A stretch of DNA of 64,000 nt from Helicobacter suis HS1 (GCF_026000295.1 NZ_AP026769.1:744001-808000); one strand, 5' to 3'; counted from the first letter of the stretch, positions 10,506 to 19,576 are shown. The notes: generated from the letters alone by a model not told the origin. Numbers and translations: made by a program.

Positions 10506-11855
10506 CTACTCAGGCGATTTTCTAAAAGCCACTGAAGTCTCTATAATCTGCTCTCTACTAATTTGCAGGGCATCGTATTTGACAGTAATCGTATTTTGGG
10601 TTTCATTCACATACCACTCTAAAATCCCCGGTGTGTTTTCTAGTGTGCTAAACTTTGCGCGCTCAAAGGCATCTAAGGGGAAATAGACATTTTTTTGTTG
10701 ATTAGGGTTACTTAAAAAACAAACTAAGCCAAACCACAACGCACACACACCCACCACAATGAGTGCTAGTTTTTCTACACCCAAATAGTGATAACCTATT
10801 CCTCCAAGCATTCCTCCTATAAACGATCCTACATAGCCATAGGTTACAAACATTCCAAGCACTAGCCCGCGCTGGTGTGCTTTACAAAATTTACTAGCCA
10901 AAGATTGCATAATAGGCTCAAGCGTACCAAACCCAGTAAAAAAGCACATGATCCCGGTGATAAAAAGCCAAGCAGCCGGAGAATTAACATGGCGATCGGC
11001 AAAGGCCAAACATAAATAGGCGACTAAGAATAATGTAATACCCCCTAAAAGCACACCCTTAGCTTTGTGGAATTTTTCAGCAATGATGGCTGCTGGTCCC
11101 ATGCTTATCATTCCAAGCACCGCCCCAGAGGTATAAATTTTCCATAACACACTTTTATCCATTTTAAATTCATGCACAATAGCCAAAGGTACAACCACAA
11201 AAATCAAAGTCATTAAACACTTTTCAAAGAAAGAGCAACTACTGATGATAAAAATATCCTTGTTTTTAAATACATCTTTAAGTTGGGGTTTTTCTTTGAG
11301 GCTATAAAAAATCTTGGGGGGTTCTTGGACTTTAAAAGCCATTAAAAACATAGAAAAAAGAGTCAAAAGCGCGGTGAGAAAAAAAAGCCACTGCACCCCA
11401 AAGGCCATGCCAATACTAGGCCCTATTACCATAGCTGCGGTAAAGCTCATAAAAATCCCCGCCCCCATAAAAGCCATAGCATGGGTGCGCTTTTCTTCTT
11501 CTACCACATCAGCTACCATAGCGCTAAGCACACCCCCCACAGCTCCCATGCCTTGTACTAATCTACCCGCCACTAGACATGTAATATCATGGGCAAAAAA
11601 ACAGAGTAAAGAGCCTACAGTAAAAATTGCCAAACACCCAATCACCACCTTTTTACGGCTATAACGATCGCTTAGTGCCCCTATGGGGGTTTGGAAAAGA
11701 ATTTGGGTAAAATACGCACCCCCCACAGCTAAACCCACCATAGAAGCGCTCGCATGGAAACTAACCGCATAAAGAGAAATCACGGGTAGAACAATGAACA
11801 AACCCAAAAAACGCAAAGAAGACACAAAAACCAAAGGTAAAATTTTTGCTAGCAT
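10506..11855 (-). CDS. MFS transporter (putative multidrug/sugar efflux)
   Basis: 449-residue inner-membrane transporter of the major facilitator superfamily. It has about 12 hydrophobic segments, the motif-A loop GALSDRYSRKKVVIG between TM2 and TM3, and PIMQSLASKFCKAHQRG in the second half. After the last membrane segment there is a soluble tail of about 70 residues (ILEWYVNETQNTITVKYDAL) resembling a small ferredoxin-like domain, as in H. pylori relatives of this transporter. Substrate cannot be read from sequence. It lies 12 bp downstream of the 68-aa gene and is probably cotranscribed with it. The start MLAKILPLVF lies inside the 50-bp repeat. Confidence 0.88.
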   Translation of the reverse strand: MLAKILPLVFVSSLRFLGLFIVLPVISLYAVSFHASASMVGLAVGGAYFTQILFQTPIGALSDRYSRKKVVIGCLAIFTVGSLLCFFAHDITCLVAGRLVQGMGAVGGVLSAMVADVVEEEKRTHAMAFMGAGIFMSFTAAMVIGPSIGMAFGVQWLFFLTALLTLFSMFLMAFKVQEPPKIFYSLKEKPQLKDVFKNKDIFIISSCSFFEKCLMTLIFVVVPLAIVHEFKMDKSVLWKIYTSGAVLGMISMGPAAIIAEKFHKAKGVLLGGITLFLVAYLCLAFADRHVNSPAAWLFITGIMCFFTGFGTLEPIMQSLASKFCKAHQRGLVLGMFVTYGYVGSFIGGMLGGIGYHYLGVEKLALIVVGVCALWFGLVCFLSNPNQQKNVYFPLDAFERAKFSTLENTPGILEWYVNETQNTITVKYDALQISREQIIETSVAFRKSPE

Positions 11856-11899
11856 ATTAACCCCTATTTAAGGCTCATTTAGATTTAAGGATTCTGGCA
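11850..11899 (+). repeat. 50-bp direct repeat, native copy
   Basis: Same 50 bases as 8961-9010, 2889 bp apart. Here it spans the first codons of the MFS gene, the short gap and the last codons (MPESLNLNEP) of the 68-aa gene, so this is the original. Confidence 0.85.
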
Positions 11900-12074
11900 T
11901 GTTTTTATCTTGGTGTGAATCAGTCTTTTGGATTTTGCGTGGATTTTCTATGTGTTTTTTTGTGGCTTCTAAGGCTGCTATTTGGTGCGTATAAACCCCA
12001 TAAAAGGCCCCACCCGCGATTAACACAAATAGCAAATCCGTAGATCTGATTTTAGGACAAAACTTGCATGCCAT
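11868..12074 (-). CDS. Small single-pass membrane protein, unknown
   Basis: A 68-residue protein. It has a Cys-containing N-terminus (MACKFCPKI), one hydrophobic helix (LLFVLIAGGAFYGVYT, residues 15-30) and a polar tail. The minus strand upstream has an extended -10 (TGTTATAAC, about 12092-12099), giving a very short leader. It precedes the MFS transporter by 12 bp in the same direction. No family recognised. Confidence 0.55.
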   Translation of the reverse strand: MACKFCPKIRSTDLLFVLIAGGAFYGVYTHQIAALEATKKHIENPRKIQKTDSHQDKNMPESLNLNEP

Positions 12075-12118
12075 GACATTTCTTTTTGTCGGTTATAACA
12101 CACTTTCATTAAAGGTAG

Positions 12119-12124
12119 TATAAT
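12119..12124 (+). promoter_or_regulatory. -10 box of sppA
   Basis: Perfect TATAAT 29 bases upstream of the sppA ATG, followed by an AGGAG ribosome binding site at 12144-12148. Confidence 0.55.
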
Positions 12125-12153
12125 GGGGGGCTTTAATCATTCTAGGAGTTTTT

Positions 12154-13014
12154 ATGCTTGATAAGTTAGCCAGAATCATCACCATTCCCTTAGAATTCAT
12201 CACCCGTTATTTTAAAGCCCTTGTACTTTTATTAATTGTGGCTGTTTTACTCATCAGCACCAAAGGCACTACAACACAAAAACCCAATTTGGCAAAACTC
12301 TATCTGTATGGCCCTATTTTTGAAAGCGAGAGTTTTCAAGATCAGATCAATAAAATATTACAAAACCCCAGTATTAAAGGCGCTCTTTTGATGATTGATT
12401 CTCCGGGCGGGACTATTAGCGCGAGTGTGGAGTTATCTGATATGGTGGCTAGCTTAGCTAAAAAAATGCCCGTAGTGGCATATGTACGCGGTGTAATGGC
12501 TAGTGGGAGTTATTATGCGGGCATGATGGCTAGTAAGATTTATGCCAACAGAGGCGCACTCATTGGCTCTATTGGTGTGATTTTTAGTGGCGTAAATATC
12601 GCGCCTTTAATGGACAAATTGGGGATTAAGACACAAGGTGTTGCTAAGGGTGCGTATAAAGAGGTGGGTACTTTTATGCGGGAGTGGACACCGCAGGAAA
12701 AACAATATCTCAATGGCTTACTCAATGAGCAGTATGGTATGTTTGTAAGCGATGTGGCTAAGGCTAGACATTTAGATCCCAAAGACACCCCTGCTTTTGC
12801 TGAGGGTAAAATCTTTAGTGCTAAACAAGCCCTATTTTTAAAACTCATTGATCGGGTTAGCACTTATGATGAAGCGATTAAGGCGTTAGAACATTTGAGT
12901 GCGGTTAAAAATCCAATCTGGCTTCAAAAGGATAAATTAGAAATTTTTATGGACAAGTTTTTTAAATCCAGTAGCCAAGCACTTGCCCAAGTCTTGAGCT
13001 ATCAGATGCGCTAA
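12154..13014 (+). CDS. sppA: Signal peptide peptidase SppA (protease IV, short form)
   Basis: Membrane-anchored serine protease of family S49 that degrades cleaved signal peptides. The 286-residue protein has one N-terminal membrane anchor (ALVLLLIVAVLLIST, residues 22-37). The crotonase-like fold follows, with LLMIDSPGGTISAS, the nucleophile Ser in VMASGSYYAGMMA near residue 117, and the general-base Lys in GAYKEVGTF near 168. The length is that of the short single-domain SppA (about 290 residues), not the E. coli double-domain form. AGGAG precedes the ATG at normal spacing. Confidence 0.92.
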   Translation: MLDKLARIITIPLEFITRYFKALVLLLIVAVLLISTKGTTTQKPNLAKLYLYGPIFESESFQDQINKILQNPSIKGALLMIDSPGGTISASVELSDMVASLAKKMPVVAYVRGVMASGSYYAGMMASKIYANRGALIGSIGVIFSGVNIAPLMDKLGIKTQGVAKGAYKEVGTFMREWTPQEKQYLNGLLNEQYGMFVSDVAKARHLDPKDTPAFAEGKIFSAKQALFLKLIDRVSTYDEAIKALEHLSAVKNPIWLQKDKLEIFMDKFFKSSSQALAQVLSYQMR

Positions 13015-13034
13015 GATAAGAAAGTGTGTGTTAT

Positions 13035-14052
13035 CTAATGGAATAAATCCTCTTCTAAGGGACAAACTTGCAATTGTCCTGTAACATAGAAATACTTGCG
13101 TATCACCAAAAAAGCCACCAGTTTTTCTAGCTTGAGAAAGGTCTGTACATAAGCGTTAGCATGGGCGATGATTCTTAGGCAATCCCTGGGGCGAGTACTA
13201 AAAAATTTAAGCTGCGCTTGTACATCGCTGTAATCATCTTTAATAAGAATGTAGTGGACATTGGGGATAAGCTGGCTTTCTAAAAAAAAGCTTTCAAATT
13301 TGGGTGCGGGCATCAGCGCAATTGAATTAGAACTTAGGATCCATTTTAAATTACTCGTCACATCATAGCCCTCCAAAGAGAGAATAAATTTGTACTCTAA
13401 GTGCCTAGCAATGCTGGCTCTTGGCTTACTTAGAGGGAGCAAGATTTGCTCTAACTTAGAATCGTTTAGAGTAGTACCCACATGCCCTAGGTCCATAAGA
13501 GGGTGGTTGAAGTAGCGTTGCAAAAAGGCAATGCGATGGGGTTGTAAACTTGCGCCCCTAAAAAATAGCATGTCTTTTTTAGCACTAAAGGGTAGGTTTA
13601 CTGGAGGAAAAATATGTTTGAAGTGCCGTCTTCTATCTAGAGGAAGCAACACATTGTAGGAATAAGGGTGAGTCTTGCTTAAAACAGGCCTGCTTTTACA
13701 AAAAGGTAGGAATCAACATATTGTAATTCACATCACCATATTCCAAATGATAAGCCAAACCTTGGGGGAAGTGCCTAAAATGTTGCATAAAATCGTAGTA
13801 GTAGCGACTTCCCCTGGCTATACCTTTAAAAAGTCCTAAAGATTGGGGGGGGGGGGTAAAAGTTGCAACAGAATTAGGAAAACTGCAACAAATATTGACC
13901 CTTCTTTTAACATCTTCTAACTCTGCCGTTGACAAAGCCCCAAGCGACTTAAGTACCCCATTTAAATGAGATTTACACCTCAGAGTATGTAGAGGCAAAT
14001 AAGGATCTACACAGGCAAAGAGACCCACAAGATTTGTTATAAAAGCACCCAT
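13035..14052 (-). pseudogene. LPS glycosyltransferase, GT90/LpsA-like, with G12 tract and a frameshift
   Basis: Resembles the CAP10/LpsA (GT90) glycosyltransferases of LPS core or O-chain synthesis. The 3' part carries EYKFILSLEGYDVTSNLKWI, SSNSIALMPAPKFESFF and HYILIKDDYSD, the hallmark segment of the family. The 5' part (14052-13696) crosses a run of twelve C (13845-13856 on +, G) in frame, TPPPQS, then stops after MLIPTFL. The next frame supplies PFCKSRPVL and the rest. Four instead of five Ts (A5 on +, about 13698-13702) would join the two into one protein of about 338 residues. The G12 tract is a classic phase-variation site in an LPS gene; here the tract is in phase and the second site breaks the gene. 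Confidence 0.8.
13845..13856. repeat. G12 homopolymer in the GT90 glycosyltransferase gene
   Basis: Twelve Gs on the + strand (C12 in the coding strand), encoding a Pro run. It is the longest homopolymer seen in the window and a likely slipped-strand phase-variation site; with 12 units it is in frame. Confidence 0.9.
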
Positions 14053-14090
14053 GCCAAGAAGCGAGCAAATTTTATACCTCGCTAAGGAAT

Positions 14091-14271
14091 ACTAGGTGCT
14101 TGCTTAAATTTAGCTCTCAGTCAAGCGTTTAGCGGGTTATTTGGGGGTTAAGCATGTTGTGGTGTGCACCTCTGCAACAAAATGATCTATAGAGCTTTGC
14201 ATTTAGAAGGATAGATCGTTCTCACCATTCCGTTAAGTTTTGTGGCCACTTCAAGCATGTTACTTGCCAAT
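14091..14271 (+). pseudogene. Degraded partial copy of pseC
   Basis: Matches the intact pseC gene and its upstream region. ACTAGGTGCTTG at 14091 equals 15349, and 14133-14271 follows 15509-15657 with small deletions and substitutions. About 118 bp between the two blocks is missing. It has no open frame. It is a decayed duplication of the neighbour 1.3 kb to the right. Confidence 0.8.
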
Positions 14272-14492
14272 GGTAGGAGAAGAGTATCGCACTTACATGC
14301 AGCAATAGCCTTATCAAGCAATAACTCCGTCATGTTAGAATTCTCAGGGTTATAGGGTATTTCTGCACTCACTAAGCCACCCACATTAAAATCGCTACTA
14401 TTAAACTGCACAAGATACTTTACATTGCGATCAAATTTTGCCGCTATCACTGCGGGATTGGAACAACCACCAAGTAGCAAAGTGAGTAACAA
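14187..14492 (-). pseudogene. Lipoprotein fragment with a chimeric C-terminus
   Basis: The N-terminus LLTLLLGGC has a lipobox (Cys about residue 10), so it derives from a lipoprotein, followed by about 65 residues of unknown family. From about LASNMLEVATKLNG onward the codons are the antisense of the pseC remnant at 14187-14271, so the natural C-terminus has been replaced. The start is uncertain: AGGAGG is only one base from the TTG at 14492. Probably not a functional gene. Confidence 0.4.
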
Positions 14493-14663
14493 CCCTCCTA
14501 ATAAAAACCCACCAATACTTTAATCCTGCCAATATGGCAGAGTAGAGTTATATCCTCCCCTGCAACTTTAAAAAGACTAGACATAAAACATCCTTGCTAA
14601 AAAAATTAACGGGTATCGTTGTAACAGCGGGTATTGTACCGCGAAAGTGGAAATGGCTGGCTC

Positions 14664-14690
14664 ATCCCACTAGCTAAAGACGAGTGGGAT
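14664..14690. mobile_element. Orphan IS605-type end hairpin
   Basis: ATCCCACT...AGTGGGAT (8-bp stem) with loop GCTAAAGACG and flank TTTCTGCC. It matches the hairpin at 53232-53257 and resembles the right end of the tnpB element at 5037-5060. No transposase remains nearby, so this is a leftover IS end. Confidence 0.6.
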
Positions 14691-14705
14691 TTCTGCCAAA
14701 GATAC

Positions 14706-14866
14706 TTAAATTTCTATATCTGGAAGATCTAGCAAATCATGAGAAAGAGAGATCAACTCTTCAAATAAGGCCTCAAAATCCTCCAGAAGTTCTATGTATA
14801 TATCCAATATATCATGGAATAAGGACGGATCTAAGTCTAACTTCAAAGGATACTCTTGTGAGTCTG
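14706..14866 (-). pseudogene. Short acidic open frame, unknown
   Basis: On the minus strand about 52 codons remain open, rich in Asp, Glu and Leu (for example LKLDLDPSLFHDILDIYIE and SLSHDLLDLPDIEI at the stop). There is no start codon or ribosome binding site of its own; upstream it runs out of frame into the ccoI-derived fragment. It could be the C-terminal scrap of an acidic protein. Nothing else is seen between 14.5 and 14.87 kb apart from the IS hairpin. Confidence 0.25.
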
Positions 14867-14870
14867 ATAG

Positions 14871-15179
14871 CCAGCTAAGAAGCAGACCCCGCTTTGAAGA
14901 TTTAGCTAAAGACTGCCGATGTTTCTCAGATACTTCTCACACACAAGCACTAGGGCTTTTTAAAATCCCATCTAGTGCCACGCACTCCCGGGCAACACTT
15001 CTATACGCGCCCCAATTTCTACCTCTTGGGGTTCTTTAAATACGCGCTTTATTTGGCCATTTTCTAACTCTAAAACCAGTACCTGCAAGGGTAAACTATT
15101 TTGTAATTGATCTAAGATTGCGTTGGCCTTGTGTCTACTTTTAAGTTCTAAGAATTTAGAGGCAGAGATAAAGGTAAGG
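14871..15179 (-). pseudogene. Partial copy of ccoI
   Basis: 14940-15179 repeats 17791-18031 of ccoI almost exactly (one lost C in a CCCC run, plus a substitution). The coded segment runs from FISASKFLELKSRHKAN to EVLPG. From 14871 to 14940 the match is weaker but on the same diagonal. It is cut at both ends and cannot encode a transporter. Confidence 0.85.
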
Positions 15180-15390
15180 GCACTTGGAGTTATATTTAAA
15201 GCTACATCCAACCCAACAAATGCCTCGCGTTTGTTTGTACGCCTACTTGAGATTTCTAGTAGAATAGTTAAAGTCTAGCTCTAACAAGCTTGATACCTTT
15301 AAGTGCGGGTGATTCTCTTAAACCTAAGCTAGAATTTAAAAACGGAATACTAGGTGCTTGTTTGTTTGTCAGTTTATGTAAGGTTAGCCT

Positions 15391-16518
15391 ATGAACCCCT
15401 ATAGCACCCAAAGCATTAGCGCTGAGGATATTTTAGCTGTCAATCAAGCCCTGCAAAGCCCGCATCTCACACAAGGCCCCTTAGTGGAGCAATTTGAACA
15501 GGCTTTGGCGGGTTATTTGGGGGTTAAGCATGTTTGTGTGTGCACCTCTGCAACAAGTGCGCTTTTTATGATCTATAGGGCTTTGCATTTAGAAGGACAG
15601 ATTGTTCTCACCACTCCGCTAAGTTTTGTGGCCACTTCAAGCATGTTACTTGCCAATAATGCCTTGCCTCTTTTTTGCGACATTAAAGAAGATGGAAATA
15701 TAGATGAGAATCTTTTAGAGCATGTGCAAAATAAAGCGATTAAGGCGGTGGTGAGTGTGGATTATGGGGGCAAAAGTGTAGAGGCAAACGCGATTAAAGC
15801 ATTTTGCAAAAAACACAACCTCTATTTTATCTCAGATAGTTCGCACAGCTTAGGGGGTAGCTATAAGGGATCTAAGATTGGGACTTTAGCCGATGCTAGC
15901 ATTTTTAGTTTCCATGCTATTAAACCTATAACCACCGGTGAGGGCGGGGCGATTGCAACCAATGATAGTAACTTGTATCAAAAACTCAAGCTTTTAGTTT
16001 CTCACGGGGTGATCAAAAAAGGTTTTGAGGTAGAAGTAGAAAGTTTAGGCTTTAATTTTAGAATGACAGAGTTACAAGCAGCACTAGGTTTAAGCCAGCT
16101 TAAAAAATTAGATAGCTTTATTGCTACGCGTGAGAAAATCGCTAAGTTTTACGATGTAACTTTTAAAGATAATCCCTATTTTACTTGTTTGCATGCACAA
16201 ATTCCTAGCGACATTAAAAGCTCTAACCACCTCTACCCTATTTTACTCAAACCCTTTTTATGGGCGCATAAACCCCAGATTTTAGAGCAACTTTTAAAGG
16301 CACAAATTGGAGTGCAGGTACATTACAAACCTATCCACACCTTTAAACTCTATCAAAATCTCTTAGGGCCTTTGCATTTTCCTAAGGCACAGGATTTCTA
16401 CGCAAGTGAAATTTCTTTACCCTGTCATCAAAAAATGAGTTTAAAAGAAGCCAAAGATACAGCCTATAAAGTTTTAGAAATCCTTAGAGAGAAGTCTCAA
16501 ACTATTACCCACAACTAA
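15391..16518 (+). CDS. pseC: UDP-4-amino-4,6-dideoxy-AltNAc aminotransferase PseC
   Basis: PLP-dependent aminotransferase of the pseudaminic acid pathway (second step after PseB), needed for flagellin glycosylation and motility in Helicobacter. The 375-residue protein is a DegT/DnrJ/EryC1-type enzyme. It carries SATSALFMIYRAL near residue 55, a substrate loop in TTPLSFVATSSMLL, SVDYGGKSVE, SDSSHSLGGSYKG and the PLP lysine in FSFHAIKPITTGEGG near residue 180. Length and motifs match H. pylori PseC. Its 3' end overlaps the convergent ccoI by 45 bp. About 120 bp upstream is the decayed partial ccoI copy. Confidence 0.92.
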   Translation: MNPYSTQSISAEDILAVNQALQSPHLTQGPLVEQFEQALAGYLGVKHVCVCTSATSALFMIYRALHLEGQIVLTTPLSFVATSSMLLANNALPLFCDIKEDGNIDENLLEHVQNKAIKAVVSVDYGGKSVEANAIKAFCKKHNLYFISDSSHSLGGSYKGSKIGTLADASIFSFHAIKPITTGEGGAIATNDSNLYQKLKLLVSHGVIKKGFEVEVESLGFNFRMTELQAALGLSQLKKLDSFIATREKIAKFYDVTFKDNPYFTCLHAQIPSDIKSSNHLYPILLKPFLWAHKPQILEQLLKAQIGVQVHYKPIHTFKLYQNLLGPLHFPKAQDFYASEISLPCHQKMSLKEAKDTAYKVLEILREKSQTITHN

Positions 16519-18870
16519 TAAAGAGCTTAAACCCATGCCCAGTGCGGCAATTAATGGCGTGATAAGCCCACAGAGGGCTAAGGGGATAAGAAGCGTGTTA
16601 TATAAAAAGCTTAGGGCTAGGTTTTGCTTAATAAGGCGGTGTACCCTAGTTGAAGTCCTAAAGGCTTCTAAAACACCCTCTAAACTATTATTAAGCACAA
16701 TCACATCGCTATACAGTAAGCTTAAATCATGCCCCTCATGCATGCAAATTGAAACATGTGCCTTAGCTAGGCTTGGCGTATCATTCATTCCATCGCCTAC
16801 CATGACTACAATTTGGCGTTTGGCTAAAGCTTTTTCTATGTGTTGTAGTTTTTGCTGGGGCGTGAGGGGCGCAAAACAGGCGATATTTAAACTTTTAGCG
16901 ATCTCAAATACCTGAGTCGAACTATCGCCACTTAAAATTGCTAGATTGAGCCCCTTTTTCTTTAGGGTTTGTACAAGTTGCATGGCTTTAGGTTTAAGCG
17001 GGGAGTTTAGTGTAAAGCTAGCTACCAATGTTAAATTAATGCTACATGCAAAATCTGCACAAAGTACGCCTACCTCAACGCCCTTGCTTTTTAAATAAGC
17101 CACACTGCCTGCGTGTACAATCTGATCTTGATAATGCCCTTCTAAGCCGCCTTCCTCTTGCTTGATAGATTGCAACGATATATCTGGACGGGCGTCTTTT
17201 TTTAAAAAGGTACTGATAGCTTGTGAAATAGGGTGGGAGTTATGCCAAATTAAAGATAAAAGCAAGCTAGGATTATAGGGGGCGTGGATTTTATAATCTG
17301 CCACACTTAAACCCGTGCTTAAAGTCCCTGTTTTATCTAAAAAAAGCGTGTTGGCTTTGGCTAAGTATTCTAAACTCTCTGTCTTTTTAAATAAAACCCC
17401 CTTTTTAAAGGCTAAATGCACCCCCACCACTAGGGCAATGGGCGCGGCTAAAGCAAAGGCACAAGGGCAGGCAACCACCACCACCGCCATAGCCACCATA
17501 AAAGCCTTGTATAAGCCTGCTAAAAAGTACCAAACTACAAACCCTAAAAGAGCGATGAAAAGAATGACAAGACTAAAGAACCTAGCTAAAGTGTCGGCTT
17601 TTTGTTGTAATAAAGGTTTTTGTGCAAAGCTTTTTTGTATGAGTTGTACCATTTGGCTTAAAAAGGAGAGTTTAAAACTCTCTGTAACTTGGTAAATAAA
17701 GGCTTGTGCGTGGTTGACATAGCCAGCTAAGAGTTTATCCCCGCTTTGAAGATTTATGGGGAGAGTTTCGCCATTAAATGCTTGCGTACTCACACAAGCA
17801 CTAGGGCTTTTTAAAATCCCATCTAGTGCCACGCACTCCCCGGGCAACACTTCTATACGCGCCCCAATTTCTACCTCTTGGGGTTCTTTAAGTACGCGCT
17901 TTATTTGGCCATTTTCTAACTCTAAAACCAGTACCTGCAAGGGTAAACTATTTTGTAATTGATCTAAGATTGCGTTGGCCTTGTGTCTACTTTTAAGTTC
18001 TAAGAATTTAGAGGCAGAGATAAAGGTAAGGAGCATGCACACCGATTCAAAATAAGGTTCTAGTCCCTTAAAAGTAGCATAAATAGAATAGCCATAAACC
18101 CCCAACGCGCCCACACTCACACTAAAATCCATGCCTACAAATTTGTATTTAAGTCCATAAAACGCGCCTCTTAGAAACTGCCACCCTGTAATGGCTAGGG
18201 TTAAACTTGCTAGCGCCCATGAAGCCACATTGAGTTTAAAGGCCATTGACGCGTCCATTCCTGAAAAATAGCCCGCGTAGTTAGCAATGGCTATCCACAT
18301 CACATTCATGCTCGCAAAAATCCCTACCACAAGTGCTCTAAAAGCTTTTTCCTCCTCTTTTCTAGCGTGGCTATCTTGGATACGCGGATCGTAAATTTGT
18401 GCCCTATACCCTATAGAGGCAATGGTGTTTAAAATGGTGGCGATGTTGATCTTTTGTGGATCAAAGGCTAAAGTGGCGCGCTGGGCTGTGTAGTTGATCT
18501 GTACTTTTTTAATCCCCTCTTGTTTTAAAAGTACCCGCTCAATAAGCCACACACAGGCCGCACAATGGATATTTTCTAATAAAAGAGATATTTCTAAATA
18601 GCCATTTTTTAAAGGGGTGGTGAAGTTTTTTAGAAAGTAAGCAGAGTTGTAGTAATTACTGTCATGCTCTTTTATGGGGGTGATGGGCTCTAGGGTGCGA
18701 TCCACTAACTTAGTATAAAAACTTTCTAATTCTAAAGAGTGTAGGAGTAAAAAAACTTGTTTACAGCCACTGCAACAAAAATAAAGCGGGGTTTGTAGGG
18801 GTTTTTCATGGAGTGTCTCTAGGCTCAGGGGTTTAGAGGAGATAGGGAGTTTACAGTGCGCACATTTCAA
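16474..18870 (-). CDS. ccoI: cbb3 oxidase copper-transporting P-type ATPase CcoI (FixI)
   Basis: P1B-type ATPase that supplies copper for cbb3 cytochrome oxidase assembly, in the inner membrane. It has an N-terminal Cys-rich module (CAHC, CCSGCKQ), a heavy-metal-associated domain (HCAACVWLIERVL), the membrane CPC motif (ACPCAFALAAPIA), phosphorylation DKTGT (LFLDKTGTLS) and hinge GDGMNDTPSLAKA. The longest open frame starts at 18918, but I prefer the TTG at 18868-18870. It is preceded by AAGG at good spacing and gives a start of (M)KCAHC, as in H. pylori; overlap with trmN6 is then 20 bp. Protein about 798 aa, normal for CcoI. A 240-bp piece (17791-18031) is duplicated at 14940-15179. Confidence 0.9.
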   Translation of the reverse strand: MKCAHCKLPISSKPLSLETLHEKPLQTPLYFCCSGCKQVFLLLHSLELESFYTKLVDRTLEPITPIKEHDSNYYNSAYFLKNFTTPLKNGYLEISLLLENIHCAACVWLIERVLLKQEGIKKVQINYTAQRATLAFDPQKINIATILNTIASIGYRAQIYDPRIQDSHARKEEEKAFRALVVGIFASMNVMWIAIANYAGYFSGMDASMAFKLNVASWALASLTLAITGWQFLRGAFYGLKYKFVGMDFSVSVGALGVYGYSIYATFKGLEPYFESVCMLLTFISASKFLELKSRHKANAILDQLQNSLPLQVLVLELENGQIKRVLKEPQEVEIGARIEVLPGECVALDGILKSPSACVSTQAFNGETLPINLQSGDKLLAGYVNHAQAFIYQVTESFKLSFLSQMVQLIQKSFAQKPLLQQKADTLARFFSLVILFIALLGFVVWYFLAGLYKAFMVAMAVVVVACPCAFALAAPIALVVGVHLAFKKGVLFKKTESLEYLAKANTLFLDKTGTLSTGLSVADYKIHAPYNPSLLLSLIWHNSHPISQAISTFLKKDARPDISLQSIKQEEGGLEGHYQDQIVHAGSVAYLKSKGVEVGVLCADFACSINLTLVASFTLNSPLKPKAMQLVQTLKKKGLNLAILSGDSSTQVFEIAKSLNIACFAPLTPQQKLQHIEKALAKRQIVVMVGDGMNDTPSLAKAHVSICMHEGHDLSLLYSDVIVLNNSLEGVLEAFRTSTRVHRLIKQNLALSFLYNTLLIPLALCGLITPLIAALGMGLSSLLVVGNSLRLLSKDF

Positions 18871-19576
18871 GGGAAGCCTTGATACTATGGGTTTTAAAGC
18901 GCGCATAAATGCTAGCAACTTCTTCTGTAATGGCGCGCTGATCTTTGGCCTTATGCGTGATCAGTGGGGGGCCAATTTGTACTAGACTTTTAGAATTTTT
19001 ACGCGCACAGCAAAGAATCAAGCTGGCTTTTTGATCTTTAAAGGGGTGTACAAAGCGCAATAAAATAGCTTTCAGTTTTGCCTTTTGCAAGGCACTAATA
19101 AGGGTATCTATTAGGCTAGCGTGGTAACAAAGAATAAAATAACCCTTTGGTTTGAGTAAAAAGGAGGCTTTAGTACAAAAATCCAGCAAGGGTAAAAAGC
19201 TTTGGTTAGTGGCGCGGGCTTTTTGTGTGTAGGGACTTTTGAGACTCTCTGCTGGGTAGTAGGGGGGATTAGAGAGGATAGCATCATAGCCCGGGGTTAA
19301 AGGATAATCTAAAAAATTTGCCTGATAGACTTGTGCTTGAGGGAGGTTTTGGCTATTAAGCCTAGCAAAAAAGGCAAGATTGCTATCTATTTCTATCAAA
19401 TCTAAAGGATTAGCATATTTTTTAGCGCATAAAATCCCCACAATCCCACAGCCCGCCCCCACATCTAAAAGCCGATCGCCTTTTTTGATAAAGGGCAATG
19501 CAAAGTTGACTAAAAATAAACTGGTGCTGTTGTAGGCATAGCCCTTTAGTGGTTGGTAGAATCGCAAATAAACCAC
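18851..19576 (-). CDS. tRNA1(Val) adenine-N6-methyltransferase-like protein
   Basis: SAM-dependent methyltransferase of the YfiC/TrmN6 type, which methylates A37 of tRNA-Val in E. coli. Seen are the SAM-binding loop LLDVGAGCGIVGILCA near residue 40, an acidic post-II residue in LIEIDSNLAFFAR, and the N6-adenine catalytic NPPYY near residue 102. 241 residues is normal for the family. It overlaps ribD at its start by 31 bp and ccoI at its end, in one leftward cluster (gltS-ribD-this-ccoI). The exact tRNA target is inferred from family only. Confidence 0.82.
   Translation of the reverse strand: MVYLRFYQPLKGYAYNSTSLFLVNFALPFIKKGDRLLDVGAGCGIVGILCAKKYANPLDLIEIDSNLAFFARLNSQNLPQAQVYQANFLDYPLTPGYDAILSNPPYYPAESLKSPYTQKARATNQSFLPLLDFCTKASFLLKPKGYFILCYHASLIDTLISALQKAKLKAILLRFVHPFKDQKASLILCCARKNSKSLVQIGPPLITHKAKDQRAITEEVASIYARFKTHSIKASLEMCAL

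Noticed and set aside
8961-11899. The 50-bp direct repeat as attL/attR of the integrase
   Set aside because: It encloses the native MFS gene as well as debris, similar repeats occur at loci without an integrase, and no matching site is seen at the phage portal region.
14684-14878. 64-codon plus-strand frame
   Set aside because: It runs through an IS hairpin and is antisense to the acidic frame; no start signals.
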